DNA of 17,954 bases, taken from positions 1 to 17,954 of the forward strand of contig JBAXYJ010000027.1 of NCBI GenBank assembly GCA_041670885.1. Reading direction: 5' to 3'. This document shows, piece after piece, positions 15,544 through 17,954 of this stretch. The first letter of the stretch is position 1. Each line of letters opens with the position of its first letter. The DNA comes from JAJBWD01 sp041670885 (GTDB lineage: Bacteria > Bacillota > Clostridia > Clostridiales > Clostridiaceae). Below the pieces are notes generated by a model that worked only from the letters and a program-made list of their open reading frames with translations, searched no databases and had not been told where the DNA came from. The position numbers and the translations under genes were made by a program.

Positions 15544-16047
15544 ATGAACATTTTAGAGATATTAAATCAAAATTCTATTTATATAATATTAAGTTTAGCT
15601 GGAATCAGTTTAATATTAATAATTCTAGTTACTATTTTATTTTCTTCTATTAATGGACTTAAAGCTAAGTATAAAAAAATGATGCGAGGTATTAATGGCA
15701 ACAATCTGGAAGAGGTCATAACAGAGTATTATAAGAAATTTGATAATATAAGTAATCAATTTGTAAAATTAAATGGCAGTTTTTCACAAATAGATAAAAG
15801 AATTAGTTCCTGTATTCAAAAAACGTCAATAAAAAGATATAAAGCATTTGAAAACGTAGGAAGTGATTTAAGTTTTTCATTAGCACTTTTAGATGAGAAA
15901 AATAACGGACTAATCCTAACAGGCATATATGGAAGAGAAGAAAGCACAACTTATGCTAAGCCTGTAGACAGCGGCATTTCCAGATATGAGTTATCAGTAG
16001 AAGAGAAAGAAGTTTTAGAAGAAGCAATTAATAAAAAAATCTGCTAA
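15544..16047 (+). CDS. DUF4446 family membrane-anchored protein
   Basis: A 167-residue protein with one clear N-terminal membrane segment (about 11-33, IYIILSLAGISLILIILVTI), a basic stretch (KAKYKKMMRG) and a coiled-coil-prone region (about 50-85). It ends with a small globular domain containing RYKAFENVGSDLSFSLALLD and GLILTGIYGREESTTYAKPV, the DUF4446 signature. The family has no established function. It is found next to parAB in many clostridia, which suggests a link to segregation, sporulation or the cell envelope, but nothing in the sequence shows which. AAGGGGG precedes the ATG. The coding region stops two bases before the structured element described separately. Confidence 0.85.
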   Translation: MNILEILNQNSIYIILSLAGISLILIILVTILFSSINGLKAKYKKMMRGINGNNLEEVITEYYKKFDNISNQFVKLNGSFSQIDKRISSCIQKTSIKRYKAFENVGSDLSFSLALLDEKNNGLILTGIYGREESTTYAKPVDSGISRYELSVEEKEVLEEAINKKIC

Positions 16048-16048
16048 C

Positions 16049-16111
16049 GCAGGGATACAGTGAACCGTAGGCTCAGGGGGCGTAAGCAACGTGCCTGAGT
16101 ACCTTCCCTGC
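16049..16111. other. GC-rich structured intergenic element of unknown kind
   Basis: This 63-base element is about 60% G+C (38 of 63) in a strongly A/T-rich region. It folds as an outer stem GCAGGGA (16049-16055) / TCCCTGC (16105-16111), continued by AGG (16069-16071) / CCT (16102-16104), then CTCAGG (16072-16077) / CCTGAG (16094-16099). An apical CGT/ACG stem (81-83 with 89-91) has loop AAGCA. A 13-base one-sided bulge (16056-16068, TACAGTGAACCGT) interrupts the helix. The opposite strand folds equally, so the strand is unknown. No T-run follows directly, so it does not look like a simple terminator. I do not recognise it as any riboswitch or RNA family; a dispersed repeat is equally possible. 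Confidence 0.6.
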
Positions 16112-16156
16112 ACCTATCTTTTATATATAGAGATTAAAAAATACAATACATAAAGT

Positions 16157-16181
16157 AAAAAAGCCTTATAAGGCTTTTTTT
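16157..16181. terminator. Bidirectional intrinsic terminator between DUF4446 gene and yyaC
   Basis: A perfect 24-base palindrome (16157-16180) with core AAGCCTTATAAGGCTT flanked by A-runs on the left and T-runs on the right. It can terminate the rightward par operon and the leftward yyaC operon. The last yyaC codons (KKAL) and its stop lie inside the right half. Confidence 0.85.
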
Positions 16182-16723
16182 GTTTGCTGACATTCTGATA
16201 TGCTTAGGTAAATTCCCTCTGAAATAAAACTTGACAGTCTAAATACATTGTACAGTCTGGTGTTTTGAAGTGTTAAAAAATCCAAGCTATCGGAATAATT
16301 TACTATTCCAGTTATGCTGTAATCCCCAATAATAGGAATACTTTTGTTTAAAGCAGATCCAGGCTTAACAGGTTTATCCTGCAGATATACCTTTCCCATA
16401 TTGGATTTAGTGCCTAAAGATGCATCAATTGCAATGGTTAAGGCATTTTTGTATAATAAAAAATTTCTGTTTACTATTTCATGAATGTTAACAGCGTGAA
16501 CAGGGTTTTCTAAGGATCCAAAAAAAAGTATATTATTGAAGTTAAGATATTTAAATCTTTCTCCTGCAATAGGTCCCATAGAATCACCAGTACATCTGTC
16601 CGTACCTATAAAATAAAATATTACTATATGATCATTAGCTAAACTAGAACTTATTATACTGTGAAGATCCTGTTTGAAGTTAAAAATTGAATTTGGATTA
16701 TTTATATTATATTCATAAAACAT
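16166..16723 (-). CDS. yyaC: YyaC family putative sporulation protein (DUF1256)
   Basis: A 185-residue protein with the YyaC/DUF1256 motifs: GTDRCTGDSMGP (40-51), ENPVHAVN (72-79), DASLG (100-104) and KPGSALNK (120-127). The fold is related to hydrogenase-maturation and spore-protease-like peptidases, and the Asp residues in GTDR, GDS and DASLG are the likely active-site acids. The precise substrate is unknown. The family is confined to endospore formers, so its presence implies a sporulating host. GGAGG lies six bases before the ATG but within a hairpin. It is the last gene of a leftward group after the AI-2E permease gene, convergent with the par operon. Confidence 0.9.
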   Translation of the reverse strand: MFYEYNINNPNSIFNFKQDLHSIISSSLANDHIVIFYFIGTDRCTGDSMGPIAGERFKYLNFNNILFFGSLENPVHAVNIHEIVNRNFLLYKNALTIAIDASLGTKSNMGKVYLQDKPVKPGSALNKSIPIIGDYSITGIVNYSDSLDFLTLQNTRLYNVFRLSSFISEGIYLSISECQQTKKAL

Positions 16724-16725
16724 AA

Positions 16726-16763
16726 AAGCCCTCCCTTATGATTATGTCCATAAGAAAGGGCTT
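16726..16763 (-). promoter_or_regulatory. Hairpin over the yyaC ribosome binding site
   Basis: Outer stem AAGCCCT (16726-16732) / AGGGCTT (16757-16763) and inner stem CTTATG (16735-16740) / CATAAG (16749-16754) are separated by a two-by-two internal loop, with an eight-base apical loop. On the leftward transcript the 3' arm contains the AGGGAGGG ribosome binding site of yyaC and is followed by TTTT and then the ATG. It may be a weak terminator for the permease gene, a translational block on read-through mRNA, or both. A forespore-type promoter match overlaps it (GTATA at 16769-16765, 18 bases, CATAATC at 16746-16740). Confidence 0.6.
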
Positions 16764-16794
16764 CTATACAAGAGAAAATTATGGGATTTATTAA

Positions 16795-17856
16795 TTAGAG
16801 TATATTTTGCTGCTTTAGTATATTATAAAACACAACTAAGAATATGCAGAAAAACATACCTGATATGCCATAGGCTTCAAGTCCTACAAATAAAGCAATC
16901 AGTACCTGAATAGGGGGTATACCTAATGTAGACGAAACTATTTTAGGTTCGATTATATTTCTGACTATTGTAACAATAAGGTACATACAAATTATAAATA
17001 TGCTTTTAAATATATTTCCTGTAATAAAATATATTATAGCCAGCGGTATATACATAGTTCCGATGCCTAAAATAGGTAAAATATCAAAAAATGCTGCTAT
17101 AAAACTTAAAATAACTGTGTATTTAATATGTATTATTGAAAAACCAATTAGTGTTTCAACAAATGTAACTGATATAATCAATGCATAGGAAGCTAAATAC
17201 CGAGAAAGCATTCTTTTGCTTTCATTAACAATATTTTTAAATTTATCAAAATTCTCACTATTTCTCAGCTCACTATTTTTACTGTCTTTATCAGTCAGCT
17301 CATTCATAAAGAAATATGTAGATAATATAGAAAATATTATAACGAGAAAGATGTAAGGGATAAATGAAACTGTTGAAAGGAGAAGTTTAACAATTCCTGT
17401 TGTAATCTGTACTGTACTCTTTGACAAATTACTTAAACTGCTAACAATATTATCTCTTATCGAATTTAAAATACTCTCATCCATATTCATAAAATAATTT
17501 TGAATTTTATTAAAAAAATCATATATACTGGTTTGATTAAGAGTTATATACGTTTGAATATTTTTTCCCAGTGATATAAGTTCCTGAGCTATTATAACTG
17601 TAAGCCATACTAATAATGCCAGTATTATAGTATAAAAAATCAGTGTAACAATGAGAGAAGCAATTGTATTTTTTATGTTAAACTTTCTAATAATATACAT
17701 TGTTGGTCTGTATAAAATTAATGAAAAGATAATTGCTAAAACAAAGGGGAGGGTATATTTTAATGTTTTGAAAAATACTATAAAAACCAGGCTGTATACT
17801 ATAAAAAATATAATCAGCTTATCTAATTTATTTTTGTAATCTTCCGTTTTAATCAC
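16795..17856 (-). CDS. AI-2E family transporter (TqsA/PerM-like permease)
   Basis: A 353-residue integral membrane protein of the AI-2E transporter family. Two hydrophobic segments near the N-terminus (about 10-27 and 33-50) and a third near 60-85 precede an extended soluble region (about 90-155). More membrane helices follow, including one within PYIFLVIIFSILSTYFFMNEL. The C-terminal part has the family-typical DILPILGIGTMYIPLAIIYFITG and a final IEPKIVSSTLGIPPIQVLIALFVGLEAYGISGMFFC. The founding member exports autoinducer-2, but many members have other or unknown substrates, including Na+/H+ exchange, so the name should not be read as function. The start is GTG at 17856, overlapping the upstream gene's stop by eight bases, with only a close AAAAGGA as ribosome binding site. 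Confidence 0.9.
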   Translation of the reverse strand: MIKTEDYKNKLDKLIIFFIVYSLVFIVFFKTLKYTLPFVLAIIFSLILYRPTMYIIRKFNIKNTIASLIVTLIFYTIILALLVWLTVIIAQELISLGKNIQTYITLNQTSIYDFFNKIQNYFMNMDESILNSIRDNIVSSLSNLSKSTVQITTGIVKLLLSTVSFIPYIFLVIIFSILSTYFFMNELTDKDSKNSELRNSENFDKFKNIVNESKRMLSRYLASYALIISVTFVETLIGFSIIHIKYTVILSFIAAFFDILPILGIGTMYIPLAIIYFITGNIFKSIFIICMYLIVTIVRNIIEPKIVSSTLGIPPIQVLIALFVGLEAYGISGMFFCIFLVVFYNILKQQNIL

Positions 17857-17954
17857 ATCCTTTTAATATTTTATTTAGTGTACTTACCGTATAATTTATA
17901 TCACTTAAATCATTAAAGTATCCTATGCTGAATCTGACAGTACCTGATGGGAAA
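17849..17954 (-). CDS. Class V aminotransferase / cysteine desulfurase, C-terminal end only (partial)
   Basis: Reading leftward from the window edge, one frame stays open for 34 residues. It begins FPSGTVRFSIGYFND, continues with INYTVSTLNKIL, and stops at 17849-17851. The V-R-F-S-x-G-Y-F-N pattern followed by an amphipathic helix is the usual C-terminus of PLP-dependent class V aminotransferases of the cysteine desulfurase type. The PLP lysine and active-site cysteine lie outside the window, so desulfurase, selenocysteine lyase or another class V activity cannot be told apart. The stop overlaps the permease start, so the two genes form an operon. Confidence 0.75.
   Translation of the reverse strand, partial: FPSGTVRFSIGYFNDLSDINYTVSTLNKILKGCD

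Noticed and set aside
16049..16111. Known riboswitch classes (glycine, c-di-GMP, manganese, fluoride, ZTP, NiCo) as an explanation for the GC-rich element
   Set aside because: From memory none of their conserved core strings is present, and the element is downstream of one gene and at the 3' end of another on the opposite strand, not in a leader.
17000..17839. Short plus-strand open frames opposite the AI-2E permease gene
   Set aside because: They are antisense to a membrane protein with clear family motifs, and neither has start signals.

Overview
This window is the replication-origin region of an AT-rich, endospore-forming Firmicute. The gene content and protein signatures point to a Clostridium-like member of the Clostridia: gyrA-gyrB-remB-recF-yaaA-dnaN-dnaA on one side, rpmH-rnpA-yidD-yidC-jag-mnmE-mnmG-rsmG-noc-parA-parB on the other, and the sporulation-associated gene yyaC nearby. 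I do not assign a species.

Layout. Bases 1 to 6297 hold leftward (minus-strand) genes: the first codons of gyrA at the very edge, then gyrB, a RemB-family regulator gene, recF, a small S4-domain RNA-binding protein gene, dnaN (sliding clamp) and dnaA (initiator). The origin appears bipartite. A dense array of DnaA boxes lies upstream of dnaA (about 6319-6644). A second set lies between dnaA and dnaN (about 4735-4885), where DnaA-trio-like triplets, a GC cluster and DnaA boxes are arranged as in the Bacillus subtilis unwinding element. Bases 6761 to 16047 hold rightward genes, starting with a perfect-consensus sigma-A promoter for ribosomal protein L34. They continue through RNase P protein, YidD/YidC membrane insertion factors, Jag, the two tRNA-U34 modification enzymes MnmE/MnmG, 16S rRNA methyltransferase RsmG, the nucleoid-occlusion factor Noc, the chromosome segregation pair ParA/ParB, and a DUF4446 membrane protein. 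Two perfect parS sites flank parAB. From 16166 to the right edge the genes turn leftward again, head-on to replication: yyaC, an AI-2E-family permease gene, and the last codons of a class V aminotransferase / cysteine desulfurase gene.

How it fits together. DnaA melts the origin, DnaN, gyrase and RecF support the fork, and ParB loads on parS and works with ParA to segregate origins. Noc coordinates division with the nucleoid. The rpmH operon supplies translation, tRNA-processing and membrane-insertion functions.

Most of the window is conserved core genome, and I see no defence system, mobile element, CRISPR array, tRNA or rRNA. The items most worth a second look are a GC-rich, strongly structured 63-bp element at 16049-16111 that I cannot assign; a Noc with the complete Noc-type DNA-specificity residues but no room for the usual N-terminal membrane-targeting helix; and a hairpin over the yyaC ribosome binding site with a possible forespore promoter inside it.
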